From positions 7,444,573 to 7,508,572 of the forward strand of contig JACBWW010000028.1 of assembly GCA_020086605.1 (NCBI GenBank): a stretch of 64,000 bases of DNA, read 5' to 3'. This DNA is from Lanius collurio (taxonomy: Eukaryota > Chordata > Aves > Passeriformes > Laniidae). The position numbers were made by a program, and so were the translations under genes. The notes under the pieces are model-generated. The model did not search any database. It was not told where the DNA came from and was given only the letters and a program-made list of their open reading frames with translations. Shown piece by piece: positions 40,101 to 49,800 of the stretch; positions within the stretch are counted from its first letter, which is position 1; the number at the start of each line of letters is the position of its first letter.

Positions 40101-43100
40101 ATGTGGGAGATCTTTCTTGTTTATCCCTCTGTTTGCATTATCTATTACATACTTCAAAACACTGTTTATATTCTGTGGTCTGCTGTGGTCAAAATAACTC
40201 TTGGTTCTTTCCCTTGCAGGCCATTCTGAAGCCTTCAGGTTCCTCCACAGAATGAAGTCACAGAAGCTCTTCTCTCTGAGCCATGTACTTGTATTTTATG
40301 CAGTTCTGTGAGTACAATAGCAAGATTGTCAAAAACTAGTGGTTTCTTATGTTTGTGTGATGGATACAATGTAAGCATGATTGATACAATCTAAGCTTTA
40401 ATTGGAAAAAGGAAATTATTGGGAATTGCGGCCTTCGCACTTTCCAGAAGTGTGTACATACATACATACATATGTATGTACATATATGTACATAAGCCTG
40501 TTAGGACAGGTTTACTTAACAGGCCATTTACTTTTAAAAGCAAAGGGTCTTTTGATTCAGAAAATGTTAGAAGTGTTTAAGTACTTGCAGCTTCCTTTTG
40601 CATGCCACTTAGCAAACACGTACTCAAATCTGATATTTTCGTAACTGAATGCCACTGATGGTATTCCTGAAATGTTTCTAAGAGTGATGCCTTTATTATT
40701 GAACATGTACAAGTAACAGTGTAAATGGATTTTACCAGTAAATTTGTCAGGTACTGCTGAAGTTACCTTAACTGATATACTTTATTTTTCTCTTTTACAG
40801 TGTTTGTGTATTAATACTTTCTACGTTCTACATGAGATATAAAATCAGTGTCCTGGAGGAACGCCTTATGTCCATGACAGCCTTTGATTCACATATTAAA
40901 GAGTAAGATAAACCCTGTAAAATGTTGGGGATTTAAAATCTTTTTCCAGAGTAATGATTCCATGAAAAAGATGTAACTTCTGTCTTCAGTCTTAGTGTAA
41001 CTTGATTAGTATATAATTAGAAACATGCTTCATACTCTGAGCTAATACCTCGGTCTTGTTAATATAAAGCTTTGTGTTGTCTATATACCCTTTAGAAATT
41101 GATATCCTGTATTTGTAAAATAAAAAACCCCACACCACAAAGCCAAACCAAAACAAAATCCAAACATACCAAGGGTATCTGTCTATTTGAAGAGGAAATA
41201 GGGAAAGGGGCCATAGTTACATAAAGAATTCCTGTCTGTAGCTAGAGTCATGGCTGTCATCTGCCTCTGTAGTTATTTTTTTTTGTTTCTTTGGATGTTG
41301 GTTTTCTGTCTCCACATTGCACAGATAGAAAATATGCAAGCATTAAATGGAGAGGCAGGACGGAGGTATGTGTATTTTCCACAGTAGTTTGCCTCTCTAA
41401 GTTGTATTGGCTCCCTACACTTGTCTTAGGAGGGAAGGAAGTTAAACTGGATACTGCTGAGAATACCAGTCGGTTTACTGAGCGTTAGATTTTGCATTAA
41501 CTCTTCTCCCCTTCTTATAACAGATTTTTTCCTGAGCTGCTCTGAAAAATATGACTTCAAAAGTCATTTGTAAACTCAGTGCAAAACCTGCTGCCACATG
41601 CAACATGAGTGGAAATGCTGACAGCAGGAGAAGCACCACATGAAAAAGAAAGGGGAAAAATAAAATTCAAGACAGAGCTGACTTGGGCATGGTGGAACTG
41701 TTGGCAAAGTGGTTCAAATTTAGCAAGCTCTTACATAAGTGTGCTTTTTCATTCAGCTTTCTTTGATTACCCATCCATGACAAAACAGGTCACTCTGACA
41801 TTGCATTTATGGTCATATCAAACAATGACTGTGCTGTTTATGATCCAACTGGTCTCAGCTGTCATCTGTGGAAAGAAGTAGGACTTATATGCGTGTGTCA
41901 GAATACAGAGCTAGGTTCTTCATAAAAAAGGGATAGGAAGGAAAAGATGCTCTACCTATGCAGACTTGCATCTGTCTTTTACCAGAAATGAAAGAAGTGA
42001 GGTAAACCTGCCTTCATATAGTAGGCAATGTCAAAAGCCTTTTTCTCACTTCTGGCATATTTTTATTAGGCAGATGCTGTGTCCCTCTTCAGAAACACTA
42101 ACACAACAAAGTCCTGTTTCTTTTGCTCTGAGCCCAAATAGTACAAGAAGGAAGACCTAACGTGCACTTCTGCAGTGTCTAGGGCTTGAGCTTTCTGATT
42201 TCTTCCAAGTCACAGGATGTGGAACTTCACGAAATTTTTCAGTGGGAATAGCTGTAAATTCAAACTTCTGGAGAATGAGATCACATAAAAAATGCAGTCA
42301 AGAAGTGACTTCGTACCTTTTTTTCTGTAAGCAAGTACAGGTTACAATTTTGCTACTGTTGCCGTGTACATGTGTATCCAGTTCAGTTTTCCTCTTTTTT
42401 TAAGTCCATCACACTTATTTTTTTCATTCTATTTGACAGACATCAAGTGCACCAAGATTTGGGATCTCATCTGCAAATTAATGCTGATGCCCTTTGTGAT
42501 GAGTTAACTGCTAATCTTAGAAAACTGGAAAAGGTAACATCTATGATTTAATGCAAATGCTGATAGACCAATCAGGTTCTTGCTTTGTTTCTATGATCTT
42601 TCACTTGAAAAGTGTCGAGTTACCTCCAGATTTGATACCAAAAGGTGGCATGTTTTCCTAGACAAAGGACCAATTTTTGGACTATAAATTAACCCAAGTG
42701 CAAACACTGGAATGTGTAAAAGTCTTACTTTGAGCTGAGGCTTATAACCAGGACAAGTGTACTGAAGCAGACACTTCAGGGGTGATTATTGCATTAGGTA
42801 GTGATCTCAGCTTTTTTCTTTCTTTCTTTCTTGTAATCCATCTGGGCTAAGGATTTTGAACTTAATTGTTCTTGGTATTTGATGAATTTTTCTGTTTGAG
42901 GCTTTTGTTGTAATTTTGAATTTTTGATTTAAAAAAATGGTGTTTGCCTTCATATGTAGTCAGCTTCTTCACACAAAGTGGCTGGAATCTGCCTGTTTTA
43001 CTCCAGTAACATAAATGCTGCTACACCAGTTGTGTAATTCCCTATACCTGACCCTTGCTTTTTACCATTCTCTGATTGCAAAGCTGAATGTGTTTCGTGA

Positions 43101-45585
43101 CTTAAATAGGAAACCTGTGCAAAACGAGTGTGTGTGCAGACCTTATTTCCTTATTTGGTATTTTTCCCCTTTCTAAAATACTTTACCAAGAGGCTCCACC
43201 ACTCTCATGGCTGGGGCTCAGCTGTGCCCTGCAGTGGGTCCGCTGGATGCTGCTGGAATGGCTGTGTCCAGCACAGGGCAGCCCCTGGCCCTGGCCACAG
43301 CTGCTGCCCCTGCACACCTCACCCCACCTGCCCCAAACAAATGCACCCAGTACAGGTGGGTGGTATGTTGTGTGTTGGAAACATGTACACAGGCCAAGAG
43401 TGAGAACAGCACTAGTGAAACAAAAGTTACTTGAATTCCTATGTGCTTAAATCACATGGGATATTTTTGCCTCTGTTTCTAAAACTGAGTCTGTGCCAAG
43501 TTCTTTCAACACCTTTTTTCCCCCAAACCAAGTTTCTCAAATAGCACAAAGCTAAGAGTGTATAATATCACTGTTTACATGTGTGGCATAGGTTTTAGAA
43601 ATAGTGCCACAAAAGGGGTTTCTTCCCCTAAGAAAGGGCTTCTTCTTCACCCTCTTGGCTATGGAAATCTAAAGTAATGATGGATTCACCCCTCTGTATT
43701 TTCTGGATAATAAGTGTGAATACAAGGGGGAAATGCTGACCAGATGGTTACCAGATACAATCTTCAGCCAAATTAGGTCATTTAAGAGGTTACTGCTTTC
43801 TGGCTGTCTGAAACAGGCTGGCAGGATGGTTCATGGGAGACCTCATTTCAGTGGGAAGCCAGCCAGCCAGCCCTTTGCAGGCACTGTCCCACTCCCTTAT
43901 ATAGTCTCTGCTTGGAGACAGTAATAGACAGCTGGATGGTTAGATCATTCAGCTGTTCCCAGAGAAGTGACCTTCTATCCTGAATTAGAGTTTTAAGTGG
44001 TGTGCTTTCTTCGTTTCATGTCTAGAGGATTGGAGCTTTAAAGACAACCTTTATCTGACAAATATTCAAGGCAATGAAATGCTCTGTGTGCAAGCTAAAT
44101 CAGTATTGCCTGTAGCTGCGTATTGCCACATCCTGTTCTAATCTAGATGAGCAGTGCCTAGAAATCTATTAGCTTTTTGTTCTCTGTGCAAAGTTACTGC
44201 AGTTGCTTAACAGTTTCCTATGCCTTAGTGAAAAGTGCTGGTAGCTGGCTGCGGCAGCAAAGGTAGTATAGAAGTTATGGTATAACTTTCCATCTCTCTC
44301 CTTACTTCCCCTGTGACCACAGCACTGTAAATGAGAGCACATGATATTATCTAGATTAAAAACTATAAATTACTCTGCAGTTAAAAAATATTTAGTGCAC
44401 GAATATATTGCAATGACTTTCTCAGTGTGACCTTGTGATTTTTACAAGTTTTCCTTCATACTTGGAGCCAAGGAACTACCGTGGTTTGGCAAAATTCTGC
44501 TAATTTGGCTTTTAATTGTATTTAGCAGCTTGTTAAAATGCACCATGTCTATCAAAGGATAAAGCATTAAATTGTCGGAGGGAAAATACGGCCTAATATT
44601 ACTTATTCCCTCATACTAACTTAGCAGGCTAAAAGGAAGTTCCTGTGTTAAGTGACTCTCATAAAATTAGCTGCTTCTTGCTGTTTCCCTTTCCTCAAAA
44701 TGCCCCTCTTGAGAAAGGTGTGCTTCTGGGAGGTGAGGACTAAAAAGTGGTATCCTTGAACAAGAAGTACAGTGGCTTCTCAAAGCCTGAAAGTAACTGT
44801 GATCGACCTTGTAACCAGTGCTGGCAAGTTACTAAGATGCTGAGGTATTGAGAACATGTGTGTCTGGGGATGTGACCCACTATACTCCCTTCTCTCTGCT
44901 TTTAAGGGCAAGGAGACAGAAACTGGATAAATAGGCTGTGTAAAAATAGGTCTGTTCAAATTATTCTCAAGGATGCAACCAGCTGACATTGCATCCATTG
45001 TAACTAAAGGAAGGTAATCCACAATCAATTCACTAAATCTGGTAAATGGGACATGTCTGCTGATGGTTAGAAGACTATTTTGCTGTGCACACATCATGGC
45101 TGAAGCTGTTGCAAAACTATTTGAGTTATCCATTTTAGCCACAGAGCTGTGAAATTTTGAGCCTTTTACTGGATTTGATCGAGGTAAAAATAAGGTGAAA
45201 ATAATTCTTTTTCTTTCCCACCCCTTCTAGCTCTAATTTTTCATTTCTGTCTTATTTTCTTACAACTAATGGAGAGACAGTCTACTGGAGAAAATTTCAA
45301 GGGCTACTCATCATATTAAACTTGCACGTCCTGCTGTTTGATTGTCTAACTGTTCCTTTTGCTGGACTCATATTACACTTAGTGTAAGGGAAGCATTTAA
45401 CAGGAGTACCATTGGTATGAAAAGGTGTGACAGAATTAACATGCACACAGAGTATATTGAAGAGTATGCCTTGATTTCATTTTTTATTTAAAATGCAGTG
45501 TAACACTTCTTGCCTCCTACCTCTTTCCCTCTCTTTTTCTAAGATACAGAACAACTTACAAAAACTACTTGAAGATGGTGAATGA
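16033..45585 (+). CDS. GRAMD2B: GRAMD2B, GRAM domain-containing protein 2B (14 coding exons)
   Basis: The joined exons encode 422 residues (human about 432). Residues 1-96 are polar and Ser/Lys-rich, hence probably disordered. About 100-207 form the GRAM domain, a PH-like fold, with HFHKLFLDVP, YQGKLFLSENW and TKTALLVPNALIIATVTDR very close to mammalian GRAMD2B. Residues 208-330 are a Ser/Asp-rich linker with QQRRQEME. About 334-354 are one hydrophobic segment (VLVFYAVLVCVLILSTFY), followed by a charged, helix-prone tail ending KLLEDGE. There is no VASt sterol-transfer domain, as expected for the GRAMD2 branch. Family members are anchored in the ER by the C-terminal helix and bind lipids at ER-plasma membrane contacts, and GRAMD2B associates with GRAMD1 proteins. 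Every intron is GT-AG and all phases agree. The start at 16033 was chosen because mammalian proteins begin MTE; an in-frame ATG nine bases earlier (16024) would add MVL. Confidence 0.93.
18317..18493 (+). repeat. copy 1 of a ~180-bp intronic direct repeat
   Basis: From AGACTTGCAGATGAAACAT to GGCAACTTTTTAAAA this segment matches 20205-20390 with about one mismatch per ten to fifteen bases. Flanking sequences are unrelated. Copy 1 lacks a short GTGTGACAG block that copy 2 carries between CTTAAG and GAGTTCTCC. Confidence 0.85.
20205..20390 (+). repeat. copy 2 of a ~180-bp intronic direct repeat
   Basis: Same orientation as copy 1 and offset by about 1.89 kb. Shared words include GTTCTCCAGTCTAGGTTTGA, ATTTGCTCATGATGAT and CACTTTATGTGCATGCTTAA. 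It may be a local segmental duplication or two copies of one dispersed repeat family; the sequence alone does not decide. Confidence 0.85.
29400..29522 (+). CDS. GRAMD2B: GRAMD2B coding exon 2
   Basis: Acceptor CCCCTTGCAG ends at 29399 and donor GTAATG begins at 29523. The exon completes codon 28, encodes residues 29-68 (SDGENGTDEKRKAGKSP at its start) and gives two bases of codon 69. It matches the mammalian SEAENGVEEKKKACRSPT segment in spacing and charge. Both possible first exons (3298 and 16033) join it in the same phase. Confidence 0.93.
29523..31525 (+). other. GRAMD2B: GRAMD2B intron 2
   Basis: AT-rich intron of 2.0 kb with a short T tract near 30210-30226. No exon or repeat family is recognised. 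Confidence 0.6.
31526..31607 (+). CDS. GRAMD2B: GRAMD2B coding exon 3
   Basis: Acceptor AAATCTTCAG and donor GTAAGG. It finishes Arg69 and encodes residues 70-96, TKSSTDSPV...SKAERKKRASNQ, the basic Ser-rich stretch just before the GRAM domain (mammalian ...KTERKKSSSSSQ). Confidence 0.93.
31907..31973 (+). CDS. GRAMD2B: GRAMD2B coding exon 4, start of GRAM domain
   Basis: Acceptor TTTTTCAG and donor GTAAGT. It encodes residues 97-118, LKANAHFHKLFLDVPVDEPL, and one base of Ser119. The HFHKLF...VP.(D/E)EPL pattern is the diagnostic first strand region of GRAM domains in this family. The preceding intron is only 299 bases. Confidence 0.95.
31974..32917 (+). other. GRAMD2B: GRAMD2B intron 4
   Basis: Intron of 944 bases splitting the GRAM domain. 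AT-rich, with no further exon or repeat seen. Confidence 0.6.
32918..33021 (+). CDS. GRAMD2B: GRAMD2B coding exon 5, GRAM domain core
   Basis: Acceptor TTGTTTCAG and donor GTTAGT. Encodes residues 120-153, including FTCALQKEILYQGKLFLSE and NWICFHSKVFGKDTK. The (Y/L)xGxLF.S..(W/H).CF.S..FG pattern is the central GRAM signature, and the exon is almost identical to the mammalian one. Confidence 0.97.
33022..36430 (+). other. GRAMD2B: GRAMD2B intron 5, 3.4 kb
   Basis: AT-rich intron with T tracts near 34859-34870 and 35432-35447 and a GAGGAGGAGGAGGAG tract near 33331-33345. No exon or transposon is recognised. Confidence 0.6.
36431..36526 (+). CDS. GRAMD2B: GRAMD2B coding exon 6, GRAM domain
   Basis: Acceptor CTCGTTTCAG and donor GTAAGT. 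Encodes exactly 32 codons (residues 154-185): ISIPVLSVTLLKKTKTA then LLVPNALIIATVTDR, the conserved strand pair of the domain. Confidence 0.97.
36527..37225 (+). other. GRAMD2B: GRAMD2B intron 6
   Basis: Intron of 699 bases, AT-rich, no other feature. Confidence 0.6.
37226..37297 (+). CDS. GRAMD2B: GRAMD2B coding exon 7, C-terminal helix of GRAM domain
   Basis: Acceptor TGTTTTTTAG and donor GTAAGT. It encodes residues 186-209, starting YMFVSLLSRDTTYKLLKS. The (Y/F).F.S..SRD..Y.LL pattern closes the PH-like fold. Confidence 0.97.
37419..37499 (+). CDS. GRAMD2B: GRAMD2B coding exon 8
   Basis: Acceptor TTTTTTCAG and donor GTAAAT. Encodes residues 210-236, including SMGNSPNPSSAENSFRADRP, a Ser/Pro-rich linker nearly identical to mammalian GRAMD2B. 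The preceding intron is only 121 bases. Confidence 0.96.
37500..38147 (+). other. GRAMD2B: GRAMD2B intron 8
   Basis: Intron of 648 bases. Reading through the exon 8 donor stays open for a short way (to a stop at 37569) but loses the family sequence at once, so it is not coding. Confidence 0.6.
38148..38259 (+). CDS. GRAMD2B: GRAMD2B coding exon 9
   Basis: Acceptor CTCCACATAAG and donor GTGAGT. It encodes residues 237-273, DFNEDYSDLDGIVQQRRQEM then ESSSTGSQTPE, and one base of Asp274. This acidic linker is conserved in mammals (DFNDEFSDLDGVVQQRRQDM). The acceptor ends AAG rather than the usual CAG or TAG, but homology leaves little doubt. Confidence 0.95.
38260..39905 (+). other. GRAMD2B: GRAMD2B intron 9
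   Basis: AT-rich intron of 1.65 kb with no recognised exon or repeat. The frame past the exon 9 donor stays open to 38438 but is not family-like. Confidence 0.6.
39906..40028 (+). CDS. GRAMD2B: GRAMD2B coding exon 10
   Basis: Acceptor CTTTTGATAG and donor GTAAGA. It completes Asp274 and encodes residues 275-314, which include SVRSDAHSKRGPDGKARNSP, plus one base of Gly315. This is the least conserved linker, recognisable against mammals mainly by the RADAH...EGKAK-like order. Exon length keeps the frame exactly. Confidence 0.9.
40220..40307 (+). CDS. GRAMD2B: GRAMD2B coding exon 11, start of membrane segment
   Basis: Acceptor TTCCCTTGCAG and donor GTGAGT. It encodes residues 316-343 and two bases of Leu344. 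MKSQKLFSLSHVLVFYAVL carries a basic stretch followed by the first half of the hydrophobic segment. Confidence 0.92.
40308..40800 (+). other. GRAMD2B: GRAMD2B intron 11 with a palindromic ACAT/ATGT tract
   Basis: Intron of 493 bases. Positions 40454-40494 are an alternating GTACATACATACATA / TATGTATGTAC tract that is nearly its own reverse complement. Otherwise featureless. Confidence 0.6.
40801..40902 (+). CDS. GRAMD2B: GRAMD2B coding exon 12, membrane segment and tail
   Basis: Acceptor TCTCTTTTACAG and donor GTAAGA. It encodes residues 345-377, VCVLILSTFYMRYKISVLEE and on, plus two bases of Glu378. The second half of the membrane helix ends in FYMRY, followed by a helix-prone tail, as in mammals (STFYMRYRINTLEE). 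Confidence 0.94.
40903..42439 (+). other. GRAMD2B: GRAMD2B intron 12
   Basis: Intron of 1.5 kb. AT-rich with no recognised exon or transposon. Confidence 0.6.
42440..42533 (+). CDS. GRAMD2B: GRAMD2B coding exon 13
   Basis: Acceptor CTATTTGACAG and donor GTAACA. It completes Glu378 and encodes residues 379-409. DALCDELTANLRKLEK matches the mammalian VLCQELTANIVKLEK tail helix. Confidence 0.94.
42534..45543 (+). other. GRAMD2B: GRAMD2B intron 13, 3.0 kb
   Basis: A TTTC microsatellite lies near 42815-42832 and an isolated GC-rich block at about 43190-43370 (listed separately). The rest is AT-rich and featureless. Confidence 0.6.
43190..43370. repeat. isolated GC-rich block, probable transposon-derived
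   Basis: About 180 bases are strikingly richer in G and C than the surrounding intron (for example CAGGGCAGCCCCTGGCCCTG), with sharp edges. Three frames and the reverse stay open across it because of composition. It has few CpGs and no splice sites. The sharp boundaries suggest an inserted repeat, perhaps LTR-derived; no family was identified. Confidence 0.35.
45544..45585 (+). CDS. GRAMD2B: GRAMD2B last coding exon 14
   Basis: The pyrimidine-rich acceptor CTCTCTTTTTCTAAG ends at 45543. The exon encodes residues 410-422, IQNNLQKLLEDGE, then TGA. The mammalian tail is the near-identical IQNNLQKLLENGD. Confidence 0.96.
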   Translation: MQNNLQKLLEDGE

Positions 45586-46815
45586 AACATCAATGTTCTT
45601 GGACTGCTTCAGACCTCATTCTTCTGTATTGACAAACTGTTCCAAAGGAGCTCTGCTGGCCAGAGTTCAAGCTTCTTTATTTTCAGTCCAAGCCAAGCTT
45701 AAACTACTGTAAAGCTCATGTCATCATGCAAAAAAGTCAGTTTATTCTTCAGCATGTATCTATATGTTTTGAAAACATACATGGCTTGATCTACATGTAT
45801 CTATATATTTTAAAAATGTGGGGATTTTTCTTTCTCTATTGTGTGAATTAATGGATTTTATAGCTTGCTCAATTCTGTATTTGCTTACACCAGTGCAAAT
45901 CTGGTGCATATCCTTTTACCTCAAGATTTACTTTATGCCTATCGTCATACAAATGTAAATGTGAAGAATGTCAGTCATGATTCATGTACTGAAGTGTTGT
46001 GTGAATGAGCAGGTATCTGTTTTAGCTGTGGTTATGGATTGGTGCTGTGCTCTTCATTTTTACTTCTCTGCGCCCTGATGTCCCAGAGATCAGAAAACAG
46101 ACACCTCTGTGTTTGGGCATGCAATCATGAATGCTTGAGGTCTGCTCGGTTCTCCAGTGCTGTAAAAAGGCTCAATTCCACTTGCTGTGACACTGCATCA
46201 CCTCTGAGGGTAAGGTCTGTTTCTACTGGGCATTCAGGTTCCATTGAAGTGAAGCCTAAAATCTCTATGGACTTGCCAACTTACAATCAAGTTGTTTATG
46301 AATAGCAATATGGGTGTGACACACCTGCACAACTTGGAAAAACTGCTCGTCTTCTGTCCACTCATATGGTCTCTGTCCTTTAAGTTAATCAGTGTGAAGA
46401 CCCTCAGACAGCTTTCCTTGGAGTTGCGTGGGGTTGTGGGTGGCTGGCTGAGCAAGTGCAATTTGTAGTCCAGTTATTGGAAATCTAGTCTCAGCATGTG
46501 ACTCCAGGCACTGGGTATTTCCACATAATGAGAACTGGCAAATTAATGGTGCAGCAATACAGTCAGTGGAGTGAATGAAAAAGTGGACACCTGCTTTGTT
46601 ATATCACATACTGTTTTTTCCAGAGTGCCTAAGATGGGGATTTTTAGCTTTCTGATTCACCAAGCAGGCTCATTAGTTTTTAAAAAGCAATATTTAGGAT
46701 AATAACAACTACTATCTGTAAAGTATCAGTGTTGTTTATAATATGCTATGCATTTTATAACCATTTCTGTGAAATGTACCTACTTTGTTTAAATAAACTT
46801 TTTTAAAACAAGCAA
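45586..46815 (+). other. GRAMD2B: GRAMD2B 3' untranslated region
   Basis: About 1.2 kb from the stop to just past the first canonical AATAAA. The short open frame at 46039-46305 inside it has no family resemblance. The 3' end is inferred from the signal only. Confidence 0.7.
46792..46797 (+). terminator. GRAMD2B: GRAMD2B polyadenylation signal
   Basis: AATAAA in TTTAAATAAACTTTTTT is the first canonical hexamer on the + strand that I see after the stop codon. Cleavage is expected 10-30 bases downstream. Confidence 0.7.
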
Positions 46816-49800
46816 CTCAATACTATAATTTGGATGAACCCAAGTCCATCTCTCAGTTTTGGTCGAATGTGATATTCATGTGGCTTATACCTCACAGTAC
46901 ATAGTTTGTGCAAAACCCATCACCCACCACAAGGGGTTGGGAACTGCATCCTGCTGCAGTCCTTCCTCTCTTACTTGGTTGTGTGTTACTTCTTCCTCGA
47001 TCTCGATGGCAACAGTACAAGCAAATATGGCCCCCAGAGTCTTGAGGACATGTTAGTAGTTTTCTCAAGTTCCCCAAGTTTCTCAGGTTTTTTTCTTGGA
47101 GGATAGTGGATGAGTCTTAGAATGTTGAGGCAGTTTAGCGAGCCCTGTGTGCTGTAATGTGCCTGCTTGGCTCAAGATTCCACCTGAACATAGTATGTAA
47201 GAAATATTTGAGTTTGACTGGTCTCCCTGTTGAAGTCTATTCCTTTGCTTCCTCAGCTATCATGACTTTATTGGAAAACTCAGCTTCACAAAGAAACAGT
47301 TGAAATAAGTTACTTTTTAAATTATTTTTCCATTATTTTCCCTATTTTCTTCTACAGTTGCATGGCGTGTGGAATGTTTTGGACTCTCACCTCATCCCCT
47401 ACCTTCTCCCCTCCCTTTAATTCTGTGTCAGAAGTCTCTGACTCTGCGGTTGCACAATTGATGCCACGAGTCACTTTTATCAAAGGAACTACAAGAAAAC
47501 TTGGTTATATCCAGCACCTGAACTGAATTAGCCTTTTACTTACATTACATCATCAAGCCTGTGCTTTGCTATAGAAGAACAAGGAGAGAGATAATATTTG
47601 ATATGTGCCTTAAGTAAATCAGGCACGCTAAGCCCTTATCATTAGCCATACAGGAACAAAGTAATTACTGGAGGGAATGAGCAGTCAGAGGTGGATGTGT
47701 GCCCTTTAGCCTGCTGCAGCAGCATGCCAGGGGAGGCGGGTCTGGACAAAGGTGTAACAGCGTCCTTCCAACGCAGGAAAGTGAACTACGCTCCAGAGAA
47801 GGGACTAACTTGTGACACGGCAGCCACCTGAGTGCACTGGTGCCATTCAGTGTGACCTCTTCCCTCAGATGCTACCCTCACTCACTCCCCCTTTTCCTAG
47901 AGGAAGGAGGGTGTCACAAGGATGTGGCTCTGTTCAGGTGTGTAGTGGGCAGTGTGTAGTATTGAGGTACTTAGGGCAGCACTGCAAGGCCCTGCATGGA
48001 CAAAGCTTAGAAGTGAGTGGGGTGATTTAAATCCTGTTGATTCAGGCTTGCAACTGGAGAGGAGGAGGTTTGCCCAAGCCATGGTGTGGAGGGAAGTACC
48101 AGCAGCAGGGATAAGCAAGGAAAAACTGCTTGCCCCGAGGCTGGGAGTCTGTTACAGAGCAGGGAGAGTTCTCCCCGCAGCTGTGGTAGATAGTGCATAC
48201 AAAGGCTACAAGGGGGGGTTGCCTTTTGGCGAAAATGAAAGCTTGCAGAAGCAGGAGGGAAAGATTTTCACCTTATTCAGTGAAAAGTGTGACTTTAGGA
48301 AAGTCAGAAATGCACACGGAATTCTTAGCAGACACTCTAAGTGACATTCATAATATGCTGCATAGGCTGCATGGAAGTGTGCTTTAAAAAACCTGTTTTA
48401 AAATTTGTTGTGTGTTTATTTTTCCGGTTTTGTCCACCTGTTGTCCTTCACAGCATAGATGCCAGAAAGACAGCTGAGTTGTACCAGCCATGCAGGACCT
48501 AGTAGTAGTGTCAGGTTCTGGGAAGATGGTTTCAATTTCCAGGTGAAAGGCAAGAGGCAACACCTCACTTGTGTTTTCTCTAGTTGCAGTTAGTGAAAAA
48601 GGTAAGGAGGGTTTGTATTGGCTGTTTGGATTCGAGTTTTACTGAAGCAGTTTTCTGTCAAGGTATCAAATCTATGGTACCACTGGTGTGAAGGATGCAA
48701 CTAGAACTTTAGGCAGGAAGTACAATCTGCTGAAAGCCTCCCTCTCAGCAGAACATCAAAGGTAGTAACTCACAGTATCACTTGCAGGAAAGACAAACAG
48801 TTCTGTATGGGTTTTTTGAGCATGTCTGAATTTAATACTATTAACTGCTGTCACATAAACCTTTATACAGGTGTGTGGAACCTTTCTGCTTCCTGCTACA
48901 CCTGCACTTTCATTTCCATGTTTCCACCTCATAGTTGACAAATGCTAAAGAAATCTCCAGGTTGGTGTTATCCAGGCCTTTGCAGGCTATTTCTCAGCTG
49001 GTTCAGCTGCAACTGCTAGTGAGGTGTTATTCCCAAATATGTCGATTTTGCATTTACAGAGCAAGTGTGACATGCAGTAATGATCAAAAAAAGCTGGCTA
49101 TTTAGACAGAAAACTGAGCAAACAGTTCCTTTTATGTTCAGTGTGTGTGTGTGTATGCTTTTATAAACAGCAAAGGAATAATGTCACTTGAAAGGATTTT
49201 ACTGGCACCTGCTTTTCAGTTTGCCTGGTGAGATTATCTGAGTCGACTGGCAAATTTGCTCAAGAGGGAAAATTGACTCATCTCATTTGACACTTCTAGG
49301 TCTATGGTGTGAACCCAGTGTAGCATTCTGCTGAACGTGGTTCCGTGTAATGAGACTTTACAAAGGGGATGAGTTTTTTGCTTTCTTGGGTTTTAAAATC
49401 TGTGTAATATCATTTTATGAATGTAGACCCTCATAATATCCTGTTGTTCACTGAACAGCCAAAACAAAATATATGTCAGTAGATTTCATTTAATTGTCTC
49501 TGAAGTTACTCCCTTTTTATCACAAACCATCCTGGATTTTAGCAAAGAATCAGTCAAATGTGAACAATAAAATAATGTATAATCTACACTAACTCCACAG
49601 CACTTGGGAGTGTTTATTCCCTGAGTTTCATGGAATGTTATGATGCCTATCACTATTCCTGTCCAAAATATAGGCATTTCACTTATACAGTTGTCCTTTC
49701 AGACCTTCTGTTTTTCTTTGTGTTGGCACCTACTGACCCTCAAGTGTCCACTCAGTCAAACTGGCCAGTGAGACTGTGCCCACTCATTTTGGATTAAATC

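Noticed and set aside
43128..43450. Overlapping plus-strand frames over the GC-rich block in intron 13
   Set aside because: Several frames are open at once because of base composition; no acceptor/donor pair fits the GRAMD2B phase.
47952..48344. 130-codon plus-strand frame in the intergenic region
   Set aside because: No splice sites, promoter, known motif or neighbouring exon; length is near chance expectation for the window.
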